From positions 1,364,001-1,428,000 of the forward strand of contig JADJVZ010000011.1 in assembly GCA_016716635.1 (NCBI GenBank): 64,000 nt of DNA, written 5' to 3'. Shown piece by piece: positions 1 to 9,006 of the stretch; within the stretch, counting starts at the first letter, position 1; each line of letters starts with the position of its first letter. This DNA is from Micropruina sp. GTDB taxonomy: Bacteria; Actinomycetota; Actinomycetes; Propionibacteriales; Propionibacteriaceae. A model generated the notes under the pieces. It was not told where the DNA came from and did not search any database. It saw only the letters and a list, made by a program, of their open reading frames with translations. The position numbers were made by a program, and so were the translations under genes.

Positions 1-1149
1 GTAGGCGACCCGCTCAGCCAGGGTGACGTACGGCAGCAGCGCAACTTGTTGCCAGGGGTCCGTGGGCCCCATGCTCAAGCGCGCTATCCAGGCGATGCCG
101 ACGCGCACCTGGTTGGTCGTGGCGAAAAGAATGCAGAACAACACCATGGGCACGATGCCTGCGGCCGCCACCTGCTTGATGGCCTCCCATGTGTCCTTGA
201 CCGGGGTGGCGATGGGCTCCACCACGTGGGCGGCGGTGCGCCGCACCGGATTGGGCAAGGTGTTGATCCGCTTCACCATCGCCTCGTGTCCGAGGGGAAT
301 CTCGGCGGCCTGCAGGCGTGACCCGTAGATCATGGCGCCGATAGCCATCCAGGCGACCGGGATGACGATGAGGTCGCCCATTTGCGACAACACCGACCCC
401 ACGAAGTCGACGGGGACCTTGATCCACACGGATGCTTGGTCCTTGGCCGCGACCAGCCCTTCCCAGGCGTTCATGAAGGGCTGCATGAACACGCGCGACG
501 TAATCCAATCGCGGCCCTCGTTGAGCTTGTTCGTCATGGTGGCCCCCAGGGTGACCATCCACAACGCCTCCACATAGCCGGCCACGAGACCCCACCCCGC
601 GGTCTTGGAGGCCAGGCCGTAGCCCGCGATCACCTTGCGGATGACGAGGGCGATCGCCACGATCGCAAACAGCGTCCAGCCCTCGGCGATAAGCGTCCGG
701 TCGTAGTGGGCCCGGAAGAAGTGACTGACGGTTTCGTCCAACGTCACGTCCCTGATGAAAGAGACGGTGTCCTCTTTGAGCAGCCCCTGGGAGGCATACA
801 CGGTGAGGAACGGGACCAGGACGATCGCCGCGATCATGATGTGCGAGCGCCTCCGCTCGGGCGCGGCCATCGCCTCAAAGGTCGTCCGAAACGCCGGAAG
901 CGACTCGCCGCACACCCGCAGCATGAACACCAAGGACGCCAGGGTTGCCAGGGGCGCCAGCGGGACGATCATCACCCCGAGCGTCGAGTTGAGGTCGGAC
1001 GCGACCACGGCCCCCCAGACTGCGGCGCCGCGAAGCGTGGCGCCCGCCAGCGCGATGGCCAGCAGTTTCGGCCATTCGCGGGCTAGGAGCCGCGCGCCTT
1101 CGGCCAAGATCGCGATCAAATCGCGAGCAGCCTCCCCCAGGAACGTCAC
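1..1149 (-). CDS. Integral membrane protein of unknown function (3' end outside the window)
   Basis: The minus-strand frame is open from a GTG at 1149 to base 1 (383 codons) and continues beyond the window. The stop in front of that GTG (four codons upstream) leaves almost no room for another start. The protein begins VTFLGEAARDLIAIL and alternates charged stretches with hydrophobic segments, for example around codons 25-40, 55-75, 105-125 and 170-190, so it is a polytopic membrane protein. I see no catalytic motif and do not recognise the family. It starts 17 bp after the stop of the DsbA-like reductase gene on the same strand, so the two are probably cotranscribed. Several plus-strand frames over the same bases have no family resemblance and are shadows. 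Confidence 0.75.
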   Translation of the reverse strand, partial: MTFLGEAARDLIAILAEGARLLAREWPKLLAIALAGATLRGAAVWGAVVASDLNSTLGVMIVPLAPLATLASLVFMLRVCGESLPAFRTTFEAMAAPERRRSHIMIAAIVLVPFLTVYASQGLLKEDTVSFIRDVTLDETVSHFFRAHYDRTLIAEGWTLFAIVAIALVIRKVIAGYGLASKTAGWGLVAGYVEALWMVTLGATMTNKLNEGRDWITSRVFMQPFMNAWEGLVAAKDQASVWIKVPVDFVGSVLSQMGDLIVIPVAWMAIGAMIYGSRLQAAEIPLGHEAMVKRINTLPNPVRRTAAHVVEPIATPVKDTWEAIKQVAAAGIVPMVLFCILFATTNQVRVGIAWIARLSMGPTDPWQQVALLPYVTLAERVAY

Positions 1150-1166
1150 GCGCTCAATCTAACGGC

Positions 1167-1769
1167 TCAGTCGAAGATCGGACCCACGGTCCGGGTGCGC
1201 TTGAGCTCGAAGAAGCCGGGGTAGGCCGTGACCTTCACGAAGCCGTCGAAGAGGTCGCCAGCCTCCTCACCCCTGGGGGCAGGGGAAATGACCGGACCGA
1301 ACATCGCCATGCCGTTGACGTGGATCACGGGCGTGCCCACGTCGAAGCCGACCGGGTCCATGCCCTCGTGGTGGCTGCGGCGGAGGTCCGCATCTGCGGC
1401 GTCCGTGGTGGCGGCGTCAATGAGGCTGGCGGGCAGTCCGACGTCCGCGAGGGCCGCGGAAATGGTGGCCAGGGTGCTGGGCTCATCCTTGGGATGGAAG
1501 CGGGTGCCGATCGCGGTGTAGAAGTCGCGCAGCGCCTGCTGACCGTGGTCGCGCTCGACGGCCATCGCGACGCGGACGGGCTGCCAGCCGAAGTCCATGA
1601 GCTCTTGGTACTTCTCCGGCAAATCGCGACCCTCGTTGAGCACCGACAGGCTCATCACATGGAAGGTCACCTTCACGTCCCGAACACGCTCGACTTCGAG
1701 CAGCCAACGCGAGGTCATCCACGCCCAGGGGCACACAGGGTCGAACCAAAGATCTACGGCTTGTGTCAT
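1167..1769 (-). CDS. DsbA-family protein, mycothiol-dependent nitroreductase (Rv2466c)-like
   Basis: This 200-residue thioredoxin-fold protein closely resembles the mycobacterial mycothiol-dependent reductase Rv2466c: WFDPVCPWAWMTSRW near the N-terminus, FHVMSLSVLNE, then SHHEGMDPVGFDVGTP, FGPVISPAPRGEEAG and FELKRTRT at the C-terminus. The family reduces nitro compounds or disulfides with mycothiol in the cytosol. The active site reads CPWA, so the second cysteine of the usual CPWC pair is replaced by alanine; a one-thiol mechanism would be expected (inference). An in-frame GTG nine codons upstream is possible, but the ATG at 1769 lies six bases after a TATAGT box, which fits a leaderless start. 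The partial membrane-protein gene follows after 17 bp. Confidence 0.85.
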   Translation of the reverse strand: MTQAVDLWFDPVCPWAWMTSRWLLEVERVRDVKVTFHVMSLSVLNEGRDLPEKYQELMDFGWQPVRVAMAVERDHGQQALRDFYTAIGTRFHPKDEPSTLATISAALADVGLPASLIDAATTDAADADLRRSHHEGMDPVGFDVGTPVIHVNGMAMFGPVISPAPRGEEAGDLFDGFVKVTAYPGFFELKRTRTVGPIFD

Positions 1770-1775
1770 GGCGCG

Positions 1776-1781
1776 ACTATA
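1776..1781 (-). promoter_or_regulatory. -10 box for a leaderless transcript of the DsbA-like gene
   Basis: Read on the minus strand this is TATAGT, followed by six bases and the ATG at 1769, so transcription would begin at or next to the start codon. No convincing -35 hexamer is visible. No ribosome-binding sequence precedes the ATG, which agrees with a leaderless mRNA. Confidence 0.45.
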
Positions 1782-1855
1782 GGCGCTGGGAGCCAAGATC
1801 GCAGCCGAAAACCGTCTACGCTGGGCCGCGTCGGGGCTTGTCGAAGGGACCTTCC

Positions 1856-4438
1856 ATGTATCCAGCCAACATCACGCGGGACGAAGCGCAGGCTCGCTCG
1901 GCGCTGCTGCAGACGTCGGCCTATCGCATCCGGCTCGACCTCTCCGGTCGCGGTGCCGGCGGTTTGGCGCTCGCCGATCCGACCGTGGTGTTCCTATCGG
2001 AGACCGAGGTTCGGTTCTCCTCCTCCGCCGGACGCACGACGATCAACCTCATCGCCGACACCGTCCTGAGCGCGGTGCTGGACCACGAGTTCGTCGACTT
2101 CACCGACTACGACGGCGAGCACCTGGAGTTGTCCCTAGCCGAGGGCGAGCACGTCCTGACGGTGGAAGCGCTGTGCCGCTACAGCCGCACCGGTGAGGGC
2201 CTCCATCGCTTCGTGGATCCCGTGGACGGGAACGTCTACTGCTACACCCAGTTCGAGGCCGCGGATTCTCGGCGCGCCTTCGCCGTGTTCGAGCAGCCTG
2301 ACCTCAAGGCCACCTTCCAGCTCACGGTCGACGCCCCCGACGATTGGACGGTCATCTCGAACGCGCCAGCCGTGCGTCCGACGGCGATCGCGGACGGGAT
2401 CGGGCGCTGGGAGTTCGCCCCGACTCCCCCCATCGCCAGCTACATCACCGCGATCGTGGCGGGTCCGTTCCACACGGTTTATGACGTGTACCAGCAGGCG
2501 GATCGTCCGCTGACCTTGTCGGTGAGTTGCCGCCAGTCGATCAAGCAATACCTCGACTCCGAGCGGATCCTCACCACCACCAAGCGGGGGTTCGAGGTCT
2601 TCGAAGAGCACTTCGGTATCCCCTACCCGTTCGGGGATTACGCCCAGATCTTCGTCCCAGAGTTCAACGCCGGCGCTATGGAGAACGCAGGCTGCGTGAC
2701 AATCCGCGACGAGTACCTGTACCGCTCGCGGGTGACGCAGGCCTCCTATGAGTCCCGCGACAACACGATCCTGCACGAACTGGCGCACATGTGGTTCGGC
2801 GACCTCGTCACCATGACCTGGTGGGACGACCTGTGGCTCAACGAATCCTTCGCCGAGTGGGCCTCTCACTTCGCGCAGGAGCTCATCGTCGAGAAGACCG
2901 GAGAAGGTCCCGACCCGTGGGCGACCTTCTGCAATCAGCGCAAGACCTGGGCCTACCGGGCCGATCAACTGCCCTCGACGCACCCGGTGGCTGCCGACAT
3001 GGTCGACCTCGAGGCCGTCGAGCTGAACTTCGACGGCATCACCTACGCCAAGGGCGCCTCGGTCCTGAAGCAGTTGGTCGCCTACGTCGGACGCGAGCCC
3101 TTCTTGGCGGGCGTGCGGGCCTACTTCCGGGCCCATGCCTGGGGCAACACCCAGCTCAGCGACCTGCTTTCGGCCCTCGAGGAAGCCTCCGGGCGTGACC
3201 TCTCGCACTTCTCCGACCAGTGGCTGCAGTCGGCGGGCGTGAACACCCTGCGGGCAGCCTTCGCGTGCGACGAAGCGGGACGATTCACCAGCTTCACCAT
3301 CCAGCAGACCGCAGCAATGGCGTACCGGACCCTGCGCAACCACCGGCTCGCGGTCGGGCTTTACGACCTCGTGGACGGGCGCCTGTCGCGCGTCGGCCAC
3401 GTGGAGATCGACATCTCCGGACCCGCCACCGCGGTGGGCGAGCTCGTCGGCGTGCAGCGTCCGGCCGTGATCTTGCTCAACGACGGCGACCTCACCTACG
3501 CGAAGATCCGACTGGACGCCGCCTCGCTGGCGGCGGTCACGGCGGGTATCGCGACCCTGGACGACCCGCTGGCGCGCGCCCTGTGCTGGGGTGCCGCCTG
3601 GGACATGTGCCGCGACGGCGAACTGCCCGCCAGCGACTACGTCGATCTCGTCCTGAGCGGTGTCGGAACCGAGACCGACCAGACGGCCGTCCGCAGCGTG
3701 CTGGCGCAGGCCCGCACCGCCGTGGACTACTACGCGCCGCGGGCCCAGCGCGCCGCGCTCAACGATCACCTGCTCGGCGGCTTGGCGCGGCTGCTCAAGA
3801 ACGCGGCTCCCGGGTCGGATCATCAACTCGCCTTCTCGCGAGCCCTCGCGAGCGCGGTCACCGATGAGGTGGGCGCCACCCTGCTCCAGGCGTGGCTCGA
3901 CGGCCACGAGGTGCCCGAGGGTCTGGAAATCGACACGGACGCTCGATGGCAGTTCGTGAGTGAGCTGGCTCGTCTCGGCCTGGCTGACGAGGCCGTCATC
4001 GCCGCCGAACTCGAGCGCGATAACACGTCCAGCGGCGCCGAAAAGGCCGCTGGGGCACGCGCCGCCCGTCCGACCCAGAACGCCAAGGCAGACGCCTGGC
4101 ACCTGGCCACCGGGCCCGACCTGGCCCCCAACGAGACGCATTACCAAGTGTGCGCGGCGTTCTGGCAGTTCGATCAAGACGACGTCCTGACACCGTACAA
4201 AGAGCAGTACCTCGAACAGGTGCGGGCCGTCTCGGATCAGCGCGACCATTGGGCGGGAGCTTCGAGCGTCCTGCGGCAGCATGTCGTCCGCCTGCTCTTC
4301 CCGCGGCCACTGGCCGACGCGGCCTTCCTCGCGCGGCTCGACGCGTGGGCCGCGGCGGCGCCGCTGTCGGAGTCGGTGGCGCGGGTGATCGGCGAATGCC
4401 GCGACGACGCCCTGCGGGCCCTGCATTGCCAGGGTTAA
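1856..4438 (+). CDS. pepN: Aminopeptidase N (M1 family zinc metallopeptidase)
   Basis: The 860-residue protein removes N-terminal residues from peptides in the cytoplasm. The exopeptidase motif GAMEN lies at about residues 273-277, the zinc site HELAH at 307-311 and the third zinc ligand is the glutamate of NESFAEW at about 330. The N-terminal beta domain and a long C-terminal helical (ERAP1-like) domain complete the usual actinobacterial PepN length. The frame is open upstream, but the ATG at 1856 is preceded by a purine-rich GAAGGGA and matches the family start (MYPANITRDEA). It is divergent from the DsbA-like gene; pyrR begins 31 bp downstream on the same strand. Confidence 0.95.
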   Translation: MYPANITRDEAQARSALLQTSAYRIRLDLSGRGAGGLALADPTVVFLSETEVRFSSSAGRTTINLIADTVLSAVLDHEFVDFTDYDGEHLELSLAEGEHVLTVEALCRYSRTGEGLHRFVDPVDGNVYCYTQFEAADSRRAFAVFEQPDLKATFQLTVDAPDDWTVISNAPAVRPTAIADGIGRWEFAPTPPIASYITAIVAGPFHTVYDVYQQADRPLTLSVSCRQSIKQYLDSERILTTTKRGFEVFEEHFGIPYPFGDYAQIFVPEFNAGAMENAGCVTIRDEYLYRSRVTQASYESRDNTILHELAHMWFGDLVTMTWWDDLWLNESFAEWASHFAQELIVEKTGEGPDPWATFCNQRKTWAYRADQLPSTHPVAADMVDLEAVELNFDGITYAKGASVLKQLVAYVGREPFLAGVRAYFRAHAWGNTQLSDLLSALEEASGRDLSHFSDQWLQSAGVNTLRAAFACDEAGRFTSFTIQQTAAMAYRTLRNHRLAVGLYDLVDGRLSRVGHVEIDISGPATAVGELVGVQRPAVILLNDGDLTYAKIRLDAASLAAVTAGIATLDDPLARALCWGAAWDMCRDGELPASDYVDLVLSGVGTETDQTAVRSVLAQARTAVDYYAPRAQRAALNDHLLGGLARLLKNAAPGSDHQLAFSRALASAVTDEVGATLLQAWLDGHEVPEGLEIDTDARWQFVSELARLGLADEAVIAAELERDNTSSGAEKAAGARAARPTQNAKADAWHLATGPDLAPNETHYQVCAAFWQFDQDDVLTPYKEQYLEQVRAVSDQRDHWAGASSVLRQHVVRLLFPRPLADAAFLARLDAWAAAAPLSESVARVIGECRDDALRALHCQG

Positions 4439-4469
4439 GATAGGGCGCCGAGACTCGAGGAGCTGCCGC

Positions 4470-5018
4470 GTGACCGATCCCAGTACCCACACCATCTGGG
4501 GCTCCGCGGAGATCTCCCGGGCGCTCACGCGGATGGCTCACGAGATCCTGGAATCCAACGGCGGCACGAGCGGCCTGTTGCTGCTCGGCATCCCCACTCG
4601 CGGGGTTCCGCTGGCGCGGCGCCTCGCGCGGATCATGGCCGACACCGAGGGCGGCGCCGTCCCAGTGGGGGAACTCGACATCACGATGTACCGCGATGAC
4701 CTGCGCAACAACCCCACGCGCCGGGTCGGACGGACGGTGGTCCCCACGCCCATCGACGGTCGGACGGTCGTCCTGGTCGACGACGTGCTCTACTCCGGGC
4801 GGACCATCGCCGCCGCGTTCGACGCCCTCCGCGATCTCGGTCGCCCCAAGGCCGTGCGGCTGGCCGTGTTGGTCGATAGGGGCCATCGCGAACTGCCGAT
4901 CCGGGCCGACTATGTGGGCAAGGACCTGCCGACCTCGACGTCTGAGAAGGTACGTGTCCGCTTGACCGAGTTGGACGGCAGCGACGAAGTCGCCGTCCAA
5001 AGGGAGGAAGCCAGATGA
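4470..5018 (+). CDS. pyrR: Bifunctional pyrimidine regulator PyrR / uracil phosphoribosyltransferase
   Basis: The 182-residue protein has the PRPP-binding motif VVLVDDVLYSGRTIAAA (about residues 102-118) and the PyrR signature regions (GIPTRGVPLARRL; GELDITMYRDDL). It senses UMP and represses pyr gene expression by binding mRNA; it may also convert uracil to UMP. It starts with GTG after GAGGAGCTGCC and its TGA overlaps the ATG of pyrB (ATGA), so translation of pyrR, pyrB and pyrC is coupled. The 31-bp gap from pepN has no room for an attenuator, so if PyrR controls this operon it would act at the translation-initiation region; that is inference. Confidence 0.93.
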   Translation: MTDPSTHTIWGSAEISRALTRMAHEILESNGGTSGLLLLGIPTRGVPLARRLARIMADTEGGAVPVGELDITMYRDDLRNNPTRRVGRTVVPTPIDGRTVVLVDDVLYSGRTIAAAFDALRDLGRPKAVRLAVLVDRGHRELPIRADYVGKDLPTSTSEKVRVRLTELDGSDEVAVQREEAR

Positions 5019-5959
5019 AGGGACTGCTCAGCGCCGCGGACCTCAACGCCCACGAGATCGAATCGATACTCGATGTAGCGGAAGAGATGCACACCATCCA
5101 GCAGCGGCCGGTGAAGAAGCTCCCGGCCCTCCGCGGACGCACGATCGTCAACCTGTTCTTCGAAGATTCCACCCGCACCCGCACCAGCTTCGAGATCGCG
5201 GGCAAGTGGCTGAGCGCCGACACCATCAACGTCTCCGCCAAGGGCAGTTCGGTCTCCAAGGGCGAATCCATGCGGGACACGATGATGACCCTGGATTCGA
5301 TGGGCGTCGACGCGTTCGTGATCCGGCATTCATCGTCCGGCGCGGTCGCACAGGCGGCCAGTTGGGTGAAGGCGCAGTGCATCAACGCCGGCGACGGGCA
5401 GCACGAGCATCCGACGCAGGCCCTCTTGGACGCCTTCGCCATGCGCCAACACTTCCGCACCCTCGGCGAGGGCGGCTCCTTCGCCGGCAAACGCATCGCC
5501 ATCGTCGGCGACCTGCTGCACAGCCGCGTGGTCCGCTCGAATGTGCTGCTGCAGCGCACGCTCGGCGGCAAGGTCACGCTGGTAGCCCCGCCGACGTTAC
5601 TGCCGATGGGCGTCGACACCTGGGGCTGCGAAGTCAGCTCCGACTTTGATGCGGTGCTCGACGAGGCGGACATCGTCATGATGCTGCGCGTCCAACGCGA
5701 GCGGATGTCCGGGGGCTTCTTTCCCACGGCACGGGAGTACGCCGCCAGCTACGGGCTCACCGAAGAACGCTTCGCCCGCCTGTCCCCCACGGTCGGCATC
5801 TGCCACCCCGGCCCCATGAACCGGGGCGTCGAGATCAGCTCGGCGGCCGCCGACGCCATCAACTCCCTCGTGCTCGACCAGGTGTCGGCCGGGGTCGCCG
5901 TACGAATGAGCGTGCTGTACCACCTGCTGGGCGGCGCCGACGAGGAGGGCCAGCTGTGA
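5015..5959 (+). CDS. pyrB: Aspartate carbamoyltransferase catalytic chain
   Basis: The 314-residue enzyme condenses carbamoyl phosphate with aspartate, the committed step of pyrimidine synthesis. The carbamoyl-phosphate site STRTRTS lies at residues 52-58, HPTQALLDA near 130 and the aspartate loop (MMLRVQRERM) near 225; the length is normal for the catalytic chain. No regulatory chain gene (pyrI) is present, as expected outside enterics and archaea. The start ATG follows AGGGAGG and overlaps the pyrR stop by 4 nt; the stop overlaps the pyrC GTG by 4 nt. Confidence 0.96.
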   Translation: MKGLLSAADLNAHEIESILDVAEEMHTIQQRPVKKLPALRGRTIVNLFFEDSTRTRTSFEIAGKWLSADTINVSAKGSSVSKGESMRDTMMTLDSMGVDAFVIRHSSSGAVAQAASWVKAQCINAGDGQHEHPTQALLDAFAMRQHFRTLGEGGSFAGKRIAIVGDLLHSRVVRSNVLLQRTLGGKVTLVAPPTLLPMGVDTWGCEVSSDFDAVLDEADIVMMLRVQRERMSGGFFPTAREYAASYGLTEERFARLSPTVGICHPGPMNRGVEISSAAADAINSLVLDQVSAGVAVRMSVLYHLLGGADEEGQL

Positions 5960-7233
5960 GCTCGCTACTGATCACCGGGGCCACGCTGGCCGACGGCACC
6001 CACGCCGATCTCGCCGTGGTGGACGGACTCTTCGTCGACCCCGCCGAGGCCCCTCAGGGCGCTACCCGGATCGATGCGGACGGCCTGCTGGCCCTGCCTG
6101 GGCTCGTGGACAGCCACACCCACCTGCGCGAGCCGGGGCGCGAGGACGCCGAGACCATCGCCAGCGGCACCCTCGCCGCGGCGCGGGGCGGTTACACATG
6201 CGTGCACGCCATGGCGAACACCGATCCAGTCACCGATACCGCCGAGGCCGCCGAGTTCGTCGCCGACCTTGGGCGCCGGCAAGGCCACTGCGAGGTGCGC
6301 CCCGTGGGCGCCATCACCAAGGGGCTGGCCGGCGAGGAACTGGCCGAGCTCGGGCTGATGGCCAAGTCGTCGGCGGGCGTGAGGGTCTTCTCCGACGACG
6401 GCCGTTGCGTGTCCGATCCGCTGCTCATGCGCCGAGCCCTGACCTACGTCCTGCCCTTCGACGGGGTGATCGCCCAGCACAACCAAGATGCCCGGCTGGC
6501 AGGCCCCGGCGCCTGCGCCCACGAGTCGGAACTTTCCGGGCGCCTGGGTCTCGGCGGCTGGCCGGCTGTCGCCGAGAGCATCATCGTTGCGCGCGACGTT
6601 CAGCTGGCTGAACTTTGCAAGAGTCGCCTGCACGTCTGCCACGTCTCCACGGCCGAGAGCGTGGAGGTTATTCGGTGGGCCAAAAAGCGGGGTATCCGGG
6701 TCACCGCCGAGGCCACCCCGCACCACTTGCTGCTCGACACCTCGCTGCTGGAGCACTACGACACCACGTTCAAGGTGAACCCGCCGCTGCGCACCAACGA
6801 GCACATCGAGGCTGTCCGCGAGGCGCTGGCCGATGGGACGATCGACATGGTCGGCACCGACCACGCCCCGCACGCCCCCCAGGACAAGGACCATCCGTTC
6901 GACGTTGCTCTGCCCGGGATGCTGGGGCTGGAGCAGGCACTAGGTGTGGTCATGGACGTCATGATCAACACCGGCCGGATGGATTGGGCGACGCTGGTCC
7001 AGCGCATGTCCGTCGCGCCAGCGGCATACGGACGCGTTGCCAGCCAAGGGCGTCCGATCGCGGTGGGTGAGCCGGCCAACCTCGTCCTCGTCGATCCCAG
7101 CGCCCGCGGGGTGGTCGATCGGGCCCAAGGTGCGTCCATTGCGAAGAACAATCCCTACCACGGGCGCAACCTGCCCGACCCCGTCATCGCGACGGTGTGG
7201 GCCGGTCGGGTCACCTACCAACGCGGAACTTAG
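5956..7233 (+). CDS. pyrC: Dihydroorotase (type I)
   Basis: The 425-residue amidohydrolase closes carbamoyl-aspartate to dihydroorotate. The metal-binding HTH is at residues 54-56 (DSHTHLREP); further histidines are in HVCHVST, and the catalytic aspartate is in GTDHAPHAP near residue 300. It starts with GTG inside the pyrB stop (GTGA overlap). It ends the compact pyrR-pyrB-pyrC unit; carAB, pyrD, pyrF and pyrE are not in the window and would have to lie elsewhere. Confidence 0.95.
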   Translation: MSSLLITGATLADGTHADLAVVDGLFVDPAEAPQGATRIDADGLLALPGLVDSHTHLREPGREDAETIASGTLAAARGGYTCVHAMANTDPVTDTAEAAEFVADLGRRQGHCEVRPVGAITKGLAGEELAELGLMAKSSAGVRVFSDDGRCVSDPLLMRRALTYVLPFDGVIAQHNQDARLAGPGACAHESELSGRLGLGGWPAVAESIIVARDVQLAELCKSRLHVCHVSTAESVEVIRWAKKRGIRVTAEATPHHLLLDTSLLEHYDTTFKVNPPLRTNEHIEAVREALADGTIDMVGTDHAPHAPQDKDHPFDVALPGMLGLEQALGVVMDVMINTGRMDWATLVQRMSVAPAAYGRVASQGRPIAVGEPANLVLVDPSARGVVDRAQGASIAKNNPYHGRNLPDPVIATVWAGRVTYQRGT

Positions 7234-7328
7234 TTCATCTGGCTGTTGGGCAATTGGTGGCAACTTTCCCCAAGGGACCCTCAAGTTTGATGGGATAGGA
7301 CTAGGTAGCTACGACCAAGGGAACCCAG

Positions 7329-8777
7329 ATGAGTGAGTTGACGGGAACGGCGCAGATCGGCGTCGTCGGCATGGCAGTGATGGGCTCGAATCTCGCGCGA
7401 AACTTCGCGAGCAAGGGCTTCAGAACCGCGATTTACAACCGCACCTACGCCAAGACCGCAGAGGTGCTGGCGGAGCATCCCGAGGCTGGTTTCATCGCCT
7501 CCGAGACGGTCGAAGAGTTCGTGAACTCCCTGGAGCGTCCGCGCCGGGTCATCATGATGGTCAAGGCGGGCGCCCCCACCGATGCCACGATCGATGCCCT
7601 CATCCCCTTCCTGGAGCAAGGCGACATCGTCATCGACGGCGGCAACACCTACTTCCGCGACACCCGTGTCCGCGAGAAGAAGCTGGCCGACCTGGGCCTC
7701 AACTTCATCGGCTGCGGCATCTCGGGCGGCGAAGAGGGCGCCCTGAAGGGCCCGGCCATGATGCCCGGCGGCCCGAAGGACAGCTACGCCCACGTCGCTC
7801 CGATGCTGGAGAAGGTTTCCGCGCAGTTCAACGGCGAGCCCTGCTGCGCCTGGATCGGGCCCGATGGCGCCGGCCACTTCGTGAAGATGGTCCACAACGG
7901 CATCGAGTACGCCGACATGGAGTTCATCGGCGAGGCCTACGAACTGCTCAAGGGCGTGGGGGTGACCCCTGCGGAGGCGGCTGACATCTTCGCCGAATGG
8001 AACACCGGCGACCTCGACAGCTACCTCATCGAGATCACCTCCGAAGTGCTCCGCCAGGTGGACGCCGAAACCGGCAAACCGCTCGTCGACCTCATCGTTG
8101 ACGCTGCGGGCATGAAGGGCACGGGCACGTGGACCGTCCAGGAGTCGATGAACCTGGGCGTCCCGACCTCGGTGATCGCCGAGTCGGTCTACGCGCGGGC
8201 TACCTCGTCCAGCCCCGAACTCCGGGCCCACTCGGCTGTCCTCGAGGGTCCCAACCCGGCGGGCGGCATCAAGGTCGACAAGGCCACGTTCATCAAGCAG
8301 ATCGCCGAGGCGCTGTGGTGCGCGAAGGTCGTCGCCTACGCCCAGGGCCTCGACCTGATCCGGGTCGCCAGCGAGGAATACGGCTGGGACATCGACGTGG
8401 CCACCTGCGCCCGCATCTGGCGAGCCGGCTGCATCATCCGCGCCAAGCTGCTGGACCGCATCTCGAACGAGTACGCCGCCAACAGCCTCATCACGTTACT
8501 GGAGGCGCCGTCGATCCAGGCTGAGTTGGCCCGCAGCCAAGAGTCCTGGCGCACGGTGGTCATCGAGGCCACGCGGGCGGGCGTCCCGATCCCCGGGTTC
8601 GCCGCCGCGTTGTCGTACTACGACCTGGTGCGCGCCCCCCGGACGAACGCTGCCCTCACCCAGGGCTTGCGGGACTTCTTCGGCTCCCACACCTACCGGC
8701 GCATCGACAAGCCCGGCGTCTTCCACACCATCTGGTCCGGCGACCGCTCCGAGATCGAGTCCGTCGACGCCCACTGA
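7329..8777 (+). CDS. gnd: 6-phosphogluconate dehydrogenase, NADP-dependent, decarboxylating
   Basis: The 482-residue enzyme oxidises and decarboxylates 6-phosphogluconate to ribulose 5-phosphate in the pentose phosphate pathway. The Rossmann motif GVVGMAVMGSNLARN is at residues 11-25, the substrate loop GGEEGALKGPAMMPGG at about 130-145 and the catalytic lysine region GHFVKMVHNGIEY at about 180-192. The length is that of the long dimeric form. ATG follows AAGGGAACCCAG. It is separated from pyrC by 95 bp and followed by a strong terminator, so it is probably a monocistronic unit supplying ribose phosphate and NADPH. Confidence 0.96.
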   Translation: MSELTGTAQIGVVGMAVMGSNLARNFASKGFRTAIYNRTYAKTAEVLAEHPEAGFIASETVEEFVNSLERPRRVIMMVKAGAPTDATIDALIPFLEQGDIVIDGGNTYFRDTRVREKKLADLGLNFIGCGISGGEEGALKGPAMMPGGPKDSYAHVAPMLEKVSAQFNGEPCCAWIGPDGAGHFVKMVHNGIEYADMEFIGEAYELLKGVGVTPAEAADIFAEWNTGDLDSYLIEITSEVLRQVDAETGKPLVDLIVDAAGMKGTGTWTVQESMNLGVPTSVIAESVYARATSSSPELRAHSAVLEGPNPAGGIKVDKATFIKQIAEALWCAKVVAYAQGLDLIRVASEEYGWDIDVATCARIWRAGCIIRAKLLDRISNEYAANSLITLLEAPSIQAELARSQESWRTVVIEATRAGVPIPGFAAALSYYDLVRAPRTNAALTQGLRDFFGSHTYRRIDKPGVFHTIWSGDRSEIESVDAH

Positions 8778-8794
8778 GCCTCGGCAAACAAAAA

Positions 8795-8820
8795 GGGGCC
8801 GCGCCAAGAGGTGCGGCCCC
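8795..8820 (+). terminator. Rho-independent-type hairpin after gnd
   Basis: GGGGCCGC (8795-8802) and GCGGCCCC (8813-8820) form a perfect 8-bp GC stem around a 10-base loop, 17 bases after the gnd stop. The run of T after it is weak (ATTTG), as is common in high-GC genomes; an A-run precedes the stem on the other side. Confidence 0.8.
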
Positions 8821-8827
8821 ATTTGCG

Positions 8828-8902
8828 CACCCAAATCATGCAGATTTCGGCACCTGTTCCCCCTGACCGAAAGCAGGGCCAGGATTCAGCATGATTTGGG
8901 TG
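8828..8902. repeat. 75-bp palindromic element, copy 1
   Basis: The left arm CACCCAAATCATGCAG (8828-8843) and right arm CAGCATGATTTGGGTG (8887-8902) pair over 14 bp plus one further pair after a mismatch, around a 43-base interior. Copies 2 and 3 at 9843 and 9990 have the same left arm and the same total length but unrelated interiors. In this copy an inner stem TTTCGG/CCGAAA (8845-8850 and 8867-8872) is visible. It lies between the gnd terminator and the AbiEi/DUF559 gene. Confidence 0.9.
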
Positions 8903-8947
8903 GCACGAGGCCGATGCCGACGAGGGCGGCGGCGACCGGAGAGGAAG

Positions 8948-8956
8948 TTATCCACA
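8948..8956 (+). promoter_or_regulatory. DnaA-box-like nonamer
   Basis: TTATCCACA matches the consensus DnaA box exactly and lies 50 bp upstream of the AbiEi/DUF559 start codon. It is a single site without neighbours, so it is not an origin; it may regulate the downstream gene or be chance. Confidence 0.35.
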
Positions 8957-9006
8957 GATTTCGGGAGACATGACGTTTCCTGGGTGTTCGCGCCGAACGT
9001 AGGGGC

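Noticed and set aside
2135..4528. A 797-codon open frame antisense to pepN on the minus strand
   Set aside because: The product is rich in arginine, glycine and valine with no family resemblance; such long antisense frames are normal in high-GC DNA, and pepN on the other strand is certain.
8948..8956. Replication origin suggested by the DnaA-box-like TTATCCACA
   Set aside because: A single box with no AT-rich region and no dnaA/dnaN genes nearby.
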